Positions 12,401 to 23,452 of a stretch of 64,000 nt of DNA are shown here, piece after piece. The DNA comes from Amyelois transitella (Eukaryota > Arthropoda > Insecta > Lepidoptera > Pyralidae), in the NCBI RefSeq assembly GCF_032362555.1, contig NC_083523.1, positions 4,997,501 to 5,061,500 on the forward strand, written 5' to 3'. The translations under genes were made by a program, and so were the position numbers. How positions within the stretch are numbered: position 1 is the stretch's first letter; each line of letters starts with the position of its first letter. The notes beneath the pieces are model-generated. The model was not told the DNA's origin and did no database searches. It saw only the letters and a program-made list of their open reading frames with translations.

Positions 12401-15400
12401 GAACCGAGAATTTTCGAGAAGCGAGACGATATCCACACCTTCCTTCTGTTACTTCTAAAATAGCATTTCTCATAGAAACCTCACTCCATGATTGTCGATT
12501 TGTAGTTCTTTTATAATTACGTGGCATTTTCTTGAAAACTACAACAAATATACATATAAAATGAAAATAAATGGAAAAATAAATATGACGGCGAAATTGT
12601 ACAAAACCGGGTACCACCCGATATTACCCCGTACGGTTTTGCCCCAAACACAACGACAATAAATAATTTAATAAACTAACCTAAAAACGAGAAGCAATAA
12701 AAATCTAAGCAATATTGTTAAATCTTAATAAAATTGTTGATGTCATATAAAAAAACAAATCCCACATACCTGAACGTTACAATAGATTGTTAGACTTATG
12801 AAATCTAAGGTATATTACATCCAGATACCGTAAAAACTTTTTTCTTGATTATTTTCTACAAACACGCGTGAACGTCTTTCAACTTTTGTTGGCAAACTAA
12901 TCAAGATGGCCAACTGTAGTACTCAAAGCGCGCGTAAATTTGAAACTCAATATGTAGATATAGTAGCATGTCCCGATTTTACCCCCATACCCGGTTTTGG
13001 ACTAATCTCCCCTTTTTAATTTTTATGGTATCATATCAAATATAAAAGCTTCAGAGATATTAGACCTTCCTATGGTTTTGGTTTGTTTGAACAGGGGATC
13101 ATGTTTCTTTGCAAGCGACTGTATGTTACGTGATTTACAATAAATTTCCTTTGTTTTCAGTCAAAATTGGAAGTGACTGCGCATGAGTTAGTACTGTGTC
13201 GCAATAAACTGTCAACCAGTCAGAAGGAGTACGACAATTGGCGATCGACTCTCAATCAAATTTTGACCGAATCTTTACCAGATAACACATATTTAGGTGA
13301 GTCTATCACAATGGAAAGCGAAGAATTATCTTTCTAACTGTAACAGTATTCTCTACATAAATATATACCTCTTTTATAAATTACACTGATGTAAGTACCA
13401 GGTATATCGGTGCAGTACACATAAGTAAATTTTGTATAGCGCGAAATATTTCAGTGGAGCCTATCAGAGCGCGCCATTTGAACCCGCGAACAAAACTGCT
13501 CGCTACTATACGACTGTTGTGAGCTAGATGCAGGAGACATTTTGTCGCTTGCATATAAAGTTTTACGAACTTTAAAAGAGGTCGTTTTTTTATTGAGTTT
13601 TCATTAGGATCTCATTACGTTTGATTGGGCGGTAGTCTGCGCCATTGAATATGCCGAGGAACTTATAAACATTATAGCACTGTACTCGTATTGTCATTTT
13701 TTACATATGTGATCAAAAGTCTTTTCAAGATTGTTGGCTCTGTCTAACCCACGAGGGATATAGACGTGACTATATGTGTGTATGTGATCACATCCCACTT
13801 AGCTCGATTAAACTTAGTTTAGCCAAAATAAATAAACGAATAATTAATATAAAATCATTTTTGTTATAGGTGAACCACCTTCGCCCGGTAAATTGACGAC
13901 GTTAAAAGAAATCCTCAGTAGATATAAACTTCAACTACAAAAACTGCCGACATTACAAGAAGAGATTGTCAAAAGGTAAAAATTGTAATACCTATAGTCA
14001 ACTTAAAACAAAAATTCCCTTTTATTTCTGCTCCTAGGAGACATTTTATGGCACATGGAACACGGGTGACAACGATTACTATTTTTCTTTATTTTTCCAA
14101 ATTGTTTTTTGTCAATAAAATTGCTTTTTGCACTAAGAGCTCAAATTATATCTATTTCTTTTTGTATCAAACTGTTCATTATAACGACTAAGTTCTCAAA
14201 AATATCGTTCGAACTTCATTAGTAAAACAATGCTAACACTTTCAGGGACAAAAAATTAGAACAGCATCGCAAACAAGAATCAGAACTTCGGTCAAAAATA
14301 GAGGAGCACAAAGGTATAGAGATGCAACTGAACTCTCGAATAGCGGTGCTTCAGAATAAGTTGGAATTGTTAGGGAGCAACTCTGATAGCGATTTACTCG
14401 AAAGTTACAAAGCACAGAATGAACGGCTGCAAGCGGAGATTGAGGAAGCAAGAGCGGAACTTAAAAAGGTAAATTTAGCTCGTCATTAATTTAGCAAATT
14501 TAAAAATAAGTATTTCCAACTTACCGTTCTGAGCCCCTCTGACTGAATGCTATGCTACTACTACATCTACAAACTCTGAAAACCACTAAATAGTCTTATG
14601 TTCATAAAAGTCACATTACACCTTGATAAGGTTACATTAGCTCTATTATTTGCGCGAGGTTCCGCGCTTGTGGGATGTCCCAGAGGAAAGTCTATTTTAC
14701 TCCTACCCTATTCTATCCCTGTTTTAAAATTTTGCCAAAATCGGACCAGTATTATGAGATTTAATAAAAAAGTATAAACCTAACATTACGCTGAATCATG
14801 ATAGAATATGACGACAGTCAACTTTGAAGAATGAATTTAGTTATGTAAGTGCAAATTACTCTAACCAACCTGACCTGTCCAGTCTATACACATCAGAGAA
14901 TTTAATTTATTTTCACTTTCAGCTGGATCTCAAGTACACAGAGCTAGAATTGGAATACGACAAGTTGAAGTCGGAGAAAGGCAGTCGCGCGTCTATCGTA
15001 CAAGAAGCCAACGCGGACCTACTTAGAGAATTGGAGCGGTACAGCGCGCAACTCAAAGATACGCTCAAAGAGAACGGAGAACTTAAGAATTTATATCTGC
15101 AAGTAAGTATTAAGTTGTCGAAACTATTTATGAAAAAAAAAACAACAATTTTAAACAAGTTATGTTTGTGTTCGCAATTTTATTACGTTGGGTAAAAATA
15201 TCCATCAGCTTGGTGTTTTTCTATCGTGTCTTCCTTGCGAAGGACCAAGGTCCGCCTATAAACGTTCTAATAGTGGAGAGTGAGGTAACTTTGTAAGTGT
15301 AGTCACGCGTTGTCGTACAAGAAGAAAAAGCAAAAGCACTTACTTGGTACAGCGCCCAGTTAAAAGATATCTTTACTGGTAAACAAACGGTTTCAACAAA

Positions 15401-18400
15401 AAAGGGGTATTCCTGTCTTTTTTTTTGGATCCGTAAAACAAAGACTAACTCCATCATCATCTTGGTTTTTATTTTGCGTCATCACCATTGCCGTCTCCTT
15501 GGAAATGACATGAACTCAGCTTTTAACCACGGTTTAAGAATGGATGACCACGTAATTACAACACGTTAATTCAGTCCCCTGTCTGTTGTTTCTAATAGGC
15601 ATTTACTCACAACATTTTTGCACTAAATTCACACGCACTTGGCCGTAGTGGGATTCATACCATATTTCGAATTATTTTCAGGCGTGTAGTACTCGTGACG
15701 CAGCGTCAAGAGAACTCAAAGATATACAAAGCAAGATTCAAAAAGAGCGGGATTTATACAAATCTCAAGAGAAGGATTATGTGGCGCGGATAGAAAAAGA
15801 AAAACAACAAGTTGAGAAGGTGACGTCGGAGTTGACGAGCGCTAAGGAGGAGTTAGAAAAGGCCAATAAGAGAATATCGGAGTTGCATAAAGAGTTTACC
15901 GATAAACAGAAAGAGTTTACGGACAGACTGAACAAATATCTTGATGGTAAGTTGGATTTTTCTATTCATCTAAAAAAGTAGCGCAAATCTGACGGGACAC
16001 ATTGTTTTTACCCGGATGTTAAGTACCCTATGTCCTTCTCCAGACTCTTAAATATACCTATATATGCAAAATTTCAAGAAGATTGGTTTAGGAGATAACG
16101 CGTGTTGTGAAAACAAACAAATAAATAATTTTATAATATTTTATTAATGTATTTGTTTCTGTATGTCTATAAATAGTTGTGTATGTGGAGTACACGCCTG
16201 CCACCCTTTCCATCATGTCTCCTATCTCGGGTCTGCTGGAAGAGATTTTTTTTAAAAAAAGCGGAATCTCTCAAAGTTTTCTGTGTACATAAATAAATAA
16301 ATAAACTCATTTGCGCATTTATAATATTAGTTATGATTTACGAATTAATAACCAAATTTTGTTTGTAATATATTAATTGCATAGAAATTAACACAGTAAC
16401 AAGTAATAGTACATAGCTATAAAAGAAATAAATCAGTTACAATGGCGGACGTATCTCATTATATGAAGTATTAAATACATAACAATATTTCAGATGAGAA
16501 AAGCGCAATGAGGAAAGAAATGGAGTCATGTGCACAGTGCGAGAAAAACTTGAAGCAGATACGACACCTAGAGGACCAACTTAGCAAATGTAACATCAAA
16601 TTAGGTATAAAACTTTATGGCAAAAACCTATATCTTCTTTTTATGTTGTTATCATTCTAAATTAGACAATTGTACTTAGTAACTTTTATTTAGCGGCTTT
16701 TGTCGCTTACCTAATTATAATTGAGACTTATCGATGTTGTTCAGTCTTTTTGAGGCAATCGGCTCTGTCTACCCCTTAACTGATAAACATCTATAAAATC
16801 CTAACAGCGTCACAAGAAAGCAACGAGGAACTGATGCGGGAATTGAGAGGCAAAGCAGAGTTCTTTCAGCAGTATATAATGGAGCGGTTCAGGAAACTCG
16901 GAGATCAGAGATCGGTGGGCACCAACACGGACGGCGACCGCGAGCCCTGCGCCCGCCGCGAGCCCGGCGCCGATGGGGAGCAGGACCCTGATGATGGACT
17001 GGCTGCTAAGGTCAGGAACTTTATATTTCACTGTATCTTGATAGATAGTGAGAACGAGTGTGGTTCCCGGCACCAATATAAAAAAAGACTATGACCACTC
17101 CATCTCTTTCCATGGATGGTGTTAAAGGCGACTAAGGGTCTATCTCTTATATACTTGGGATCCTTCTTGTAGGCGATGGGCAAGCAACCTGTCAATGTTT
17201 GAATCTCAGTTCTATTGTTAAGCTTAACAGCTGAATATGGCCTTTCAGTCTTTCAAGACTGCCAGCTGTCTGCCGCAGTCAAACAGTTTTGCCGAATATT
17301 GTTTAAGTTCATAATGAATATTGTGTAATAAATAAATAAATAAATAATAAATACCCCACATGAGCTATAGACGTGATTATATGAATGAATAAAAAATATA
17401 TCAGAGACATCAAGATGCTGAGGTTCGTGACTTTAGGCCACTTTTTGACAACAAGTTCTATCTACTCCGTAGGAGATAAAAATGGGTAGTGTGTAATTAT
17501 GGTACATACAAAAAGTACATTTATATGCCTGTTGGACAAACTTATTTCTTCCAAGGGTGAACGTCCGCAGCACTTATGTATGGCCTTTCTACATGGAGAG
17601 TCAATAACTATGGGTAGGTTAATAGCGAAGAGGCTTCGATTCGAAGGGGAGTGTTCAAGCCTTCATGGTAGCTTTTTGTTTCAAGATCATCGGTTCGATT
17701 CTCTTCCGAATGTTTCAAAGAGTTTTACCAAAATAACACGTAACTAACATATTTTTTTATTGCCTTACATCGTTATGTAATCACTTTTTGTAATCTCACA
17801 GACCGCACTAATGATGAAAGAAAAGGCGATAAGAGACCAGATAGCCGAAAAGTTCACTCTAGAGATGAAAACAATGGAAATGAACTGCGCGAGACGCATA
17901 AAGGAACTTGAAAACGAGCATCTAGGCTCAATAACGAAATTGAAAGAATTGCTGGAAAGGAAAGCGCAGGAAGTGGAGACTTTGAAGGAATTCATACTCG
18001 GGGAAAGAGCAAAGGTGACACATATACTAGAAGCTAAAGAGAACGAGATATCTGTACTTATAAAGGAACACAATGAATTGCAATCTGAATGTCAAAAAGC
18101 GAAGGACAGTTTAGGGGAATGGAGGGTCAAAGCGGAGAAATACAAAGATAAAATAACGAAAGTTTGTACGTTAGAAGAAACTTTGAAGAAGGAAAGAGAG
18201 TCTATGAAGAACAAAGTGGCTGAGTTGCATTCGAAACATACGCAATTGGAACAAAAGTTTGAACGCCTGCAGGCAGAACATGCGACGCTGCAGGATAAAT
18301 ATAAGAATGCAAAGATAACTATCTTTACATATAAGGTATGGGAATTTTATTCATAGTATACTTTAAAGTATTTAGTATCTAATCAAGTCATGAAATTGAA

Positions 18401-19529
18401 CTGGAAGTCTAGTCATTGTCAAATGGAATTACCATATGTAATTCTGATTCAATAACTCGTTTTGACTAATATTATAAAAATGTTATTGTGAGTACTTATT
18501 TGGTATAATGATGGCAAAAGTTAACTAGTATTTTTTTAATGTTTAATTCGTTTTTAACTTTGAATAAAAGTTTTATCAATATTTCAGGAGTATATAGTGA
18601 AGAAGGACGACCACGTGAACAATGAAATGAACCGAATACAGGATGAGTACAGGAAGATATTCATGAAGCTGCAGACACAGATCAATTACCACATGAACTG
18701 CCGGGTACAAGAGGAGCGAAGCAAGGAGAAAAGACAGGCGCAACAGTTTGATGTGAGTTAATACTTTGACGATATTAAGACTTGTTATTACATTACATTG
18801 TAGTTATATTACAAGTATATAATGGATATACTTATGTATCGAGCGTTGGTGGTCGAACGGTTAAGAAATTCGTCTTTAGTAGCATGAAGCACAGATTCAC
18901 TTCACCACCACGGCCATATAATAATGACTCCTTTCAGAATAATGTGCATTGGTTTTGTTAATATTCTGCACCTGGGCAAGTGGGTTACCAATGTAAGATA
19001 GATTTTTTTTTATTTGCAGCTACAAAACATACACACTTTATAGTATTCAGGGTTTGATTTCCCTACAAAATTAAATCAAAATATGAACGTTAAACATTCA
19101 TTTTCTTATTGTGAAGAAAAACAGCGTGAGGAAACCTGCACATTCAGGCAACTGTATGTGTAATCATGGATACAATACGGTTTAGGTTTACTTGCTAAGG
19201 TTGCGGATGTCAGATGGGAGTAGCTTCGTATATAAACCTGACTCACCCAATCCAGTATCCATGGTCAAAGGCATACCCCGGGCTCCTCTCCAAAAAGGTG
19301 AGGATGCAACTGCGACTAACGCCACGAGGATGATGATGTATATCATCTAAGATTGATAATCTTCCTGTGAGAGAAAACATCGTGAGGAAACCTATAAATT
19401 CAAAGTGTTAAAAAATAAATAAAACTCCTTAATTTCTAGTACTCAGAGAAGATGGAAAAATTAAGCGAGGACTTCGCCCGGCTCGCGCAGTCTCGCTTCA
19501 AAGAAAATGGCGACTTCAACAAGCAGTGA
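6439..19529 (+). CDS. asl: Asterless/CEP152-like centriolar coiled-coil protein
   Basis: I assembled 19 exons: 6439-6558, 7640-7748, 7891-8094, 8327-8403, 8469-8631, 8938-9095, 9476-9525, 9598-9664, 9940-10158, 13161-13296, 13870-13975, 14246-14468, 14923-15102, 15682-15946, 16494-16604, 16808-17010, 17802-18335, 18588-18752 and 19440-19529. All are GT-AG with matching phases, 3180 nt, 1059 aa. The protein begins MEGPGMSLFQGAP, has an acidic patch FDDLMDDDEASS at about residues 48-60, then is almost entirely Glu/Lys/Gln-rich coiled coil. Later markers are CAQCEKNLKQ, RSVGTNTDGD and a CEP152-like LYLQACSTRD segment. In the Asterless/CEP152 family the acidic N-terminus recruits PLK4 and the rest is a centriolar scaffold required for centriole duplication. 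Identity rests on motif order and overall character; another centrosomal coiled-coil protein is possible. Intron 1 and intron 9 carry transposons. Confidence 0.7.
6690..7432. mobile_element. Non-autonomous hAT-like element (MITE) with 8-bp TSD
   Basis: It is flanked by identical 8-bp direct repeats GTGGGAAG (6682-6689 and 7433-7440). The ends are inverted repeats of about 50 bp: left starts GGCTCAACTCTT, right reverse complement starts GGTTAAACTCTT, and both continue AAACGGGCCACCGCC. The 743-bp interior has G-rich/C-rich arms and no coding capacity. An 8-bp TSD fits hAT, P or Merlin superfamilies. It splits an older repeat-derived coding remnant whose frame is continuous once one TSD copy is removed. 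Confidence 0.8.
7433..7600 (+). repeat. Repeat-derived coding remnant, interrupted by the hAT-like element
   Basis: Translation right of the insertion gives SPRRTYHVQIRDVL and then MNVEEANEVCK. Left of the insertion (6660-6689) the same frame gives SVNGNLQVG. A related string (SVNEKVGVRKSRRMYLDQ) occurs near 56395. This peptide pattern recurs in lepidopteran repeats; the parent element class is not identified. Confidence 0.45.
8172..8275 (+). repeat. Copy of the GGGGTAGACAGAGCC dispersed repeat
   Basis: Shows CATACATACAT, then the core TTGCGGGGTAGACAGAGCC and the small hairpin AGTCTTGAAAAGACT. It lies in an Asterless-like intron. It is the 5' part of the family whose best copy is at 55672-55940. 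Other partial copies on the plus strand: 2310-2375, 5346-5440, 9126-9172, 39597-39740, 57425-57500, 58163-58235. Confidence 0.7.
10488..13012 (-). mobile_element. pogo/Tigger-family DNA transposon in intron 9 of the Asterless-like gene
   Basis: Ends are related inverted sequences: left GGGGTAAAAACGGGAC (about 10499) and, on the opposite strand at the right, GGGGGTAAAATCGGGAC (about 12985). Both are purine-rich and repeat CCGGGTA-like blocks inside. A TA dinucleotide precedes the left end (10486-10487). It contains a pogo-type transposase on the minus strand. The right boundary is approximate because the expected TA is not clear there. Confidence 0.7.
10692..12527 (-). pseudogene. pogo/Tigger transposase with C-terminal PHD-like zinc finger, frameshifted
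   Basis: The frame opens at the Met at 12527 (MPRNYKRTTNRQSW); an in-frame upstream Met at 12617 looks like vector sequence of the element rather than protein. Order: psq-type helix-turn-helix (about residues 10-50), CENP-B-like segment, then the DDE domain with YNVDETGI, LLLDGHATH and LQPLDVSIMGPL. The frame then ends at 10965. A different frame, usable from about 11035, encodes RGKSAIITSSPYKSEL and a zinc finger (CIYC...CLKC...HEGC...CFRC) to about 10727. A single-base indel near 11030-11040 explains the split. Tigger-like proteins of insects often end in such a finger. Judged inactive, but otherwise well preserved. Confidence 0.75.
16140..16300 (+). repeat. Non-LTR retrotransposon 3' remnant
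   Basis: Contains CTGCTGGAAGAGATTTTTTTT, a string typical of lepidopteran LINE 3' regions, ending in an A-rich AAATAAATAAATAAA tail near 16290-16304. No coding sequence remains. Confidence 0.45.
17061..17275 (-). repeat. Copy of the GGGGTAGACAGAGCC dispersed repeat, reverse orientation
   Basis: Reads from GGTTCCCGGCACCA through CACTCCATCTCTTTCC, GGCGACTAAGGG and GGCGATGGGCAAGCAACC to TTTCAAGACTG. It is the reverse complement of the 3' two-thirds of the 55672-55940 copy. Other minus-strand partial copies: 13726-13785, 16741-16790, 35078-35262, 50320-50455, 59160-59200. Confidence 0.65.
18841..19390 (+). repeat. SINE-like and composite dispersed repeat in an Asterless-like intron
   Basis: Starts with a tRNA-like GTTGGTGGTCGAACGGTTAAG. 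Further on it contains GTGAGGAAACCTGCACATTC and CCCCGGGCTCCTCTCC, strings I recognise from lepidopteran repeats. A related piece lies at 38555-38620 (GGAGAGGAGCCCGATG). Boundaries between the parts are not resolved. Confidence 0.45.
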
Positions 19530-20065
19530 CGTCACGCATAGCGCACGCGCACCCCATCACCGTCCCACGGCCTAGTGCTGGGATAAAGGTTTCTATTTAC
19601 CTGCCTTATTAGAATCAGAGGGATTTCGCACGGAATCGTGCACGTAAACGCAAATTTGTTTGAAATGGCATAGTGCCATCGCGTTTTCACTAAATGGCGC
19701 TGGTTAAATTTTATAGAAATTTTTGTTGACCCTAGAGGTTTCCTGTACTTTGTACGATGTTTTAAAACAAGTCTTAGTGAATCTTTATATAATATTTTGG
19801 GTTCGACGGGATGTAAGTCCTTAAGCGATAGTGCCTTTTGCATAGGATATAGCGTTATGTGTCTAATGACAGCCTAAAACTAATACTTGGTTTTATTTTA
19901 TGTTTGTCGTGGCTCTCGTTGCCGCCTTGAAAGTATGTGGATTTACTTAGATTCAGTGATGTTTCAACTTTTCATGTCGATTTCTTTGCTAAAACCTGTT
20001 AAAACGGTTTATAGCTCTATACAAAGGTTAAAACATAGTTGTTAATTATACATCAATTCAATAAC

Positions 20066-20848
20066 AATAAATTGGATAATAATATTTGTTTTTTAAAGGT
20101 GGGTGAATTTAGTATTTTATTATGTAAATATATTGCCGTAATTGGCGAATTTGTACAAGTTAATAATTAGTATTTTAATTAGAAGAATTGCATTTGTTAG
20201 GAGTAAGCAAGGATACAATTCGAATATCTACAATTTAAACAAAGACTGCAAATAATTAACAAAGTCGCAAATGTCCCAGTTTTAGCCTTATTATATTGTA
20301 TATCATACAGTTATGTATATGTATGTTGACTGAACAATCGAATTGATAAAATCATTCCATGATATAAAACTATTTTACCTGTGATAGTCTGGTATTGATT
20401 TAAGTATACAATAATGACCAGTATTATAAAAAAGTTCAAAATAAACCTCAACATTCCTTTTGATTCCATTCATTGTCTTGATGTGTTGGGTATTTTCGAA
20501 TTTATCGTTTGTATCTGCTCAAACTACCTAGTATTATTATTATGAGTAATGTTGATTTTCGTTTAATGTTAAATATTATATATTTAAATTAATTATAATT
20601 AAATCGATTGGTGTCTACCCGATCGTTAAATATAATTATGAAGTTATAAATAAAATTGAATTATAATTACTATATAAGATCCGTCCTATTCCCAAGAAGG
20701 TAAAAATATCTAAGTACTTATAACAAGACTCATTCTGTTTCTTTTCTTTTTTATGTAAATATTCTCTAATCACTTTTATCTATAGCTTCATAACTAAAAC
20801 GGAGCCATTTTAGGTTTCTTTCCTGTTCTTAAAGCAATTAAAAATAAA
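20066..20848 (+). terminator. Candidate poly(A) signals of the Asterless-like gene
   Basis: AATAAA occurs on the plus strand at 20066-20071, 20440-20445 and 20843-20848 downstream of the stop at 19527-19529. The last is only about 25 bp from the convergent AMT stop codon, so use of it would give a tail-to-tail overlap. The interval 19530-20873 is otherwise AT-rich with no gene seen. Confidence 0.4.
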
Positions 20849-20872
20849 ACTATTATTTTAGACTTAACAACT

Positions 20873-20878
20873 TTTATT
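20873..20878 (-). terminator. AMT poly(A) signal overlapping the stop codon
   Basis: On the minus strand the coding end reads AAG AAA TAA AAG, so the stop (20876-20874) is nested in AATAAA (20878-20873). I saw no other AATAAA on this strand in the next 60 nt. The 3' UTR would be only about 10-30 nt. Confidence 0.6.
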
Positions 20879-22124
20879 TCTTAATATAATAATGTGATGG
20901 CACGAAAGGCATTTTACCAACTACACACGGCACATCTTTTCCTCGGATATTGACCAGTAGCTCGGTGCCTGCCTTCTTGAGTGCTTCCGACACGTACCCC
21001 ATTGCTACATTACCACCGAGAGAAGGACTGGGGCAACCACTAGTCACTTTTCCCACAACTTCAGAGGTTTTCTTATCTTTCAACACAGCATCCTTCCTCG
21101 CAGGAGCACCGGTTTCCATTCTTATTCCTACTCGCCTTTTAGTTACTCCTTGTTTTATTTGTCTCAATATTATTTCTGCCCCTGGAAAATTTGCATCGAC
21201 TCTTCTAGGTTTTGATATCAACCATGTGAGGTTAGCTTCCACTGGAGTAACGCTCTCGTCGATGTCGTTGCCATAAAGACACAATCCCGCTTCCAAACGC
21301 AACGAGTCCCTAGCTCCTAAGCCGGCGAGTTTGACATCATTACACTGTAGCAGAGCTTCGGTGACTGTATCAGTCTTGTCCGCTGGAATCGATATCTCAA
21401 CGCCGTCTTCCCCTGTATAACCACAGCGAGTTACGCGACAAGGTACTCCTGCTACTGATCCCACGCGTGAATTCATAAAATACAAGTCATTGAGTTTTAT
21501 ATCGGTTAAAGACTGCACAGCTGTAGCAGCCTTCGGGCCTTGGACCGCTATCAAACCTCTTTGGTTCACGTCCCAAAACTCTATATTCACATCTTTACCT
21601 TTCTTTCTAAATAATTCCGATGTTTCCTTCATATGTTCTTTATCAACCTCTAAACGGCCCGCATTAGAAACAATATAAAGAGTTTCATTATTTACTTTAG
21701 TTACAATCAAATCGTCAATGATTCCTCCCTTAGCGTTCAGGAACACAGTCAATGAGCTGGAGCCATCCGGCATACCTTTCAAATCGACGGGGCAAATTGA
21801 TTCAAACCAAGCTATACAGTCTTTACCCTTAACATTAGTCTGTAACATGTGTGAAACGTCGAAAATCGATGCACTTTTTCTGGTAAATAAATGAGAAGCG
21901 GACACACTCTGATCTGAATACTGCACAGGCAACAGAAAGCCTGCAAAGTCGACTACTTTACCACCGTATTTGATATGTAAGTCATATAAAGGTGTTTTGG
22001 AGGGCTGTTTCCCGCTTTCGCTATAAGGGCGTAAACTGCATAATGCGACACTGCTTTGTTTCACATTAAGTACGTTTTTCGCGAGACGCGCAATATTTAC
22101 ACTCTGTAGAGAACACATTTCCAC
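20874..22124 (-). CDS. AMT: Aminomethyltransferase, glycine cleavage system T-protein, mitochondrial
   Basis: A single uninterrupted 416-aa frame. It starts MEMCSLQSVNIARL, with a basic, Ser-rich stretch of about 45 residues typical of a mitochondrial targeting peptide. The mature protein follows: PLYDLHIKYGGKVVDFAGF, then IFDVSHM, GGIIDDLIVT, RGLIAVQGP, RCGYTGEDGVEIS, ARDSLRLEAGLCLYGNDIDE and the C-terminal GCMT beta-barrel. These are the T-protein signatures. It transfers the aminomethyl carbon from lipoylated H-protein to tetrahydrofolate, releasing ammonia, in the matrix. Length matches animal AMT (about 400 aa). The absence of introns is unusual here. The stop codon TAA is part of the only nearby AATAAA. 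It is convergent with the Asterless-like gene. Confidence 0.97.
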   Translation of the reverse strand: MEMCSLQSVNIARLAKNVLNVKQSSVALCSLRPYSESGKQPSKTPLYDLHIKYGGKVVDFAGFLLPVQYSDQSVSASHLFTRKSASIFDVSHMLQTNVKGKDCIAWFESICPVDLKGMPDGSSSLTVFLNAKGGIIDDLIVTKVNNETLYIVSNAGRLEVDKEHMKETSELFRKKGKDVNIEFWDVNQRGLIAVQGPKAATAVQSLTDIKLNDLYFMNSRVGSVAGVPCRVTRCGYTGEDGVEISIPADKTDTVTEALLQCNDVKLAGLGARDSLRLEAGLCLYGNDIDESVTPVEANLTWLISKPRRVDANFPGAEIILRQIKQGVTKRRVGIRMETGAPARKDAVLKDKKTSEVVGKVTSGCPSPSLGGNVAMGYVSEALKKAGTELLVNIRGKDVPCVVGKMPFVPSHYYIKK

Positions 22125-22952
22125 GGCTCACGACATACGCGTTCAAGGCACTTTACAAAACTGTAACCATACTTATCATCTCAGAAGAGGGTCAAAAGTT
22201 CGAACAAAAACAGTTGGTTTAAGATAAGCTAATGTCTTATTACAGAAAAACATAGAGATTACATCATTTGGAAAAGTCATATTTATCTCTTCGGTTATTT
22301 AATTAGTATGATAATTTTTGCTCAAGACTTGGCTCTGTTTACCTAAGGTATTTTGTTATTTAATAAGGTAGGTATATGTTTGATTTAAGTAAGGATTACG
22401 GAGTGGACAGAGCTATCAGTCTTGAAGGTCACGTTCAGATGGCTGGCTTAAAGCCATGTATGATATAGATTATATATCATAAAATCATCTATATAATTGC
22501 GCCAGAAAGAAAAGAATATTAACGAAAATTAAAAAAAAATAACTTATAACAAAATGAGGCTTCGCTGCCGTGTGAATTTCGCGATTATAGTAGGTACCCA
22601 AATGTGTCAGTAGTAACTCGCCACTCATACGCATTTCGTCATTACATTTTTTTATGTCACATCTGTATTTTTGGTGACACCTAAGAACATCACACACTAT
22701 AAATTGTGATGACAAGATTAGGAAATGATTAGATACCTACCTAGTGAACAGAATTAAATGAAGAAAATTATACATTGTCCTCTTTCACTTTCTCCACACT
22801 CATTACACTTTTCATACATATTCGATGATTATGGGTACTCCTAATATTACTTTTTTATATAACTTTTATTAGACATTCGGAATTTAATCTCTCAAAATTT
22901 CGACGAGGTCAGGCCTGTCCCACTTACAATCAGCTCTATAAATTCCTTTGAC

Positions 22953-23115
22953 TTTGTGTGGGTTATTGGACTTATGATAATAATCCCACAAGTATCAAAC
23001 CTGTATGTAATGTAATTAACGATTGTATCTTGTGTTAAATTTAAGATCTGTTACAATGGGACTGACATGTCTTTATGACAAAAGTCCTTTATTTAAATAA
23101 AGATTAAAAAAAAAA
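22953..23115 (+). mobile_element. 5'-truncated non-LTR retroelement copy with 9-bp TSD
   Basis: A 163-bp insert ends in TTTAAATAAAGATT plus an A-tract. It is flanked by TCCTTTGAC at 22944-22952 and 23116-23124. Poly(A) tail plus variable-length TSD indicates LINE-type retrotransposition. Family unidentified. The region 22125-23452 around it has no gene. Confidence 0.7.
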
Positions 23116-23147
23116 TCCTTTGACAAGTTACTACTAATTATTAATCA

Positions 23148-23183
23148 GGCGTAACTGATGCTTCTAGAAGCATCAGTTACGCC
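23148..23183. repeat. Perfect 36-bp palindrome without loop
   Basis: Two 18-nt arms meet at TTCT/AGAA (centre 23165/23166); every base pairs with its mirror. It lies 24 bp right of the retroelement copy. The core ATGCTTNNAGAAGCAT is shared with the hairpin at 39160-39197. Confidence 0.8.
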
Positions 23184-23452
23184 TACTGCTAGCAGTAACA
23201 TCCCTGGGAAGGTGTGGTTAAATCAGATCACTTTCATGACCCAGTTAATAGGGTTATCAACTCGGCTTGTTAAACAATGTTAGTTTACTGTAACTGTTAG
23301 TCAACTCTTACAATATGCACTGGAAAATCTGACAGGTTTCTATCTTCTTTACGTAATTAATGGATAATTAATTTATAATGATAAACCAACAGGTCAGGTT
23401 CTTAAATAAAAATTAAGTTCTAATCAAAAGTCTATTTATACTATAACATAAG

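Noticed and set aside
12528-12617. Upstream start of the Tigger transposase
   Set aside because: The extra 30 residues are hydrophobic and unlike pogo N-termini; the psq HTH starts right after the Met at 12527.
22485-22715. 76-aa minus-strand frame right of AMT
   Set aside because: No domain, AT-driven composition, no splice or start context; adjacent DNA is repeat-like.
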